Shown piece after piece: positions 16,002 to 16,060 of a stretch of 16,060 bases of DNA (position 1 is its first letter; the number at the start of each line of letters is the position of its first letter). Both the position numbers and the translations under genes were made by a program. The DNA is from an uncultured Capnocytophaga sp. (GTDB lineage: Bacteria; Bacteroidota; Bacteroidia; Flavobacteriales; Flavobacteriaceae): NCBI GenBank assembly GCA_905372595.1, contig CAJPPS010000005.1:1-16060 (forward strand), written 5' to 3'. Below the pieces are notes generated by a model. It was not told where the DNA came from and searched no databases. It saw nothing but the letters and a program-made list of their open reading frames with translations.

Positions 16002-16060
16002 ATATGAAAGTTATGATGATGAAATATTGCCTGAACTATGTATTCTTCTCTTAATAGGTC
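15988..16060 (+). CDS. N-terminus of an unrecognised small protein, cut by the right edge
   Basis: The frame MKQQKYESYDDEILPELCIL and four further residues runs open to the window end (24 codons). Its ATG overlaps the TGA closing the preceding degraded frame in an ATGA arrangement, and an in-frame stop lies just upstream at 15982-15984, so this ATG would be the first start. The composition (acidic and tyrosine-rich, then hydrophobic) resembles the start of a small soluble helical protein. No family is recognised and the true length is unknown. Confidence 0.5.
   Translation, partial: MKQQKYESYDDEILPELCILLLIG

Overview
The window looks like chromosome of a Bacteroidetes bacterium, most likely of the family Flavobacteriaceae. 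Gene starts are preceded by the Bacteroidetes -7 promoter box TAnnTTTG (usually TATCTTTG), several with a TTG exactly 19 bases upstream. Leaders are A-rich with few strong Shine-Dalgarno sites, and the gene content (compact TatD, COG1033-type RND protein, DUF502, AsnA, DarB-like ketosynthase) fits. Gene content and moderately low GC suggest a Capnocytophaga-like organism, but genus is inference. No rRNA, tRNA, CRISPR array or insertion sequence is recognisable.

Left part (1-7957): the first 14 codons of an exported protein run off the left edge on the minus strand. Next is mfd (transcription-repair coupling factor) on the minus strand, divergent from a plus-strand series: rnz (tRNA 3' processing), a four-helix membrane protein with its own promoter, recX and a compact TatD nuclease/hydrolase, the last two overlapping. 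tatD converges on glmS with zero bases between the stop codons. The hairpin that can terminate both transcripts lies inside the 3' end of the tatD coding sequence.

Middle part (7958-13614): a bidirectional promoter region separates glmS from a plus-strand pair, an RND-superfamily exporter and an overlapping DUF502 membrane protein. A new promoter then drives mtnN (MTA/SAH nucleosidase), asnA (ammonia-dependent asparagine synthetase) and a patatin-like phospholipase, with gaps of 16-18 bases.

Right part (13615-16060): a promoter precedes a ketoacyl synthase III of the DarB-like type, overlapped by one base by a small SAM methyltransferase with a non-canonical motif I. This pair suggests a flexirubin/dialkylresorcinol-type pathway, though no darA partner is visible. 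The last 700 bases are more AT-rich and hold small unrecognised genes in decay: one ORF split at a G6 tract, one degraded reading frame with several stops and a T7 frameshift, and an edge-truncated ORF whose ATG overlaps the preceding stop as ATGA. Most of the window is ordinary core genome; this right tail is the least conventional part.
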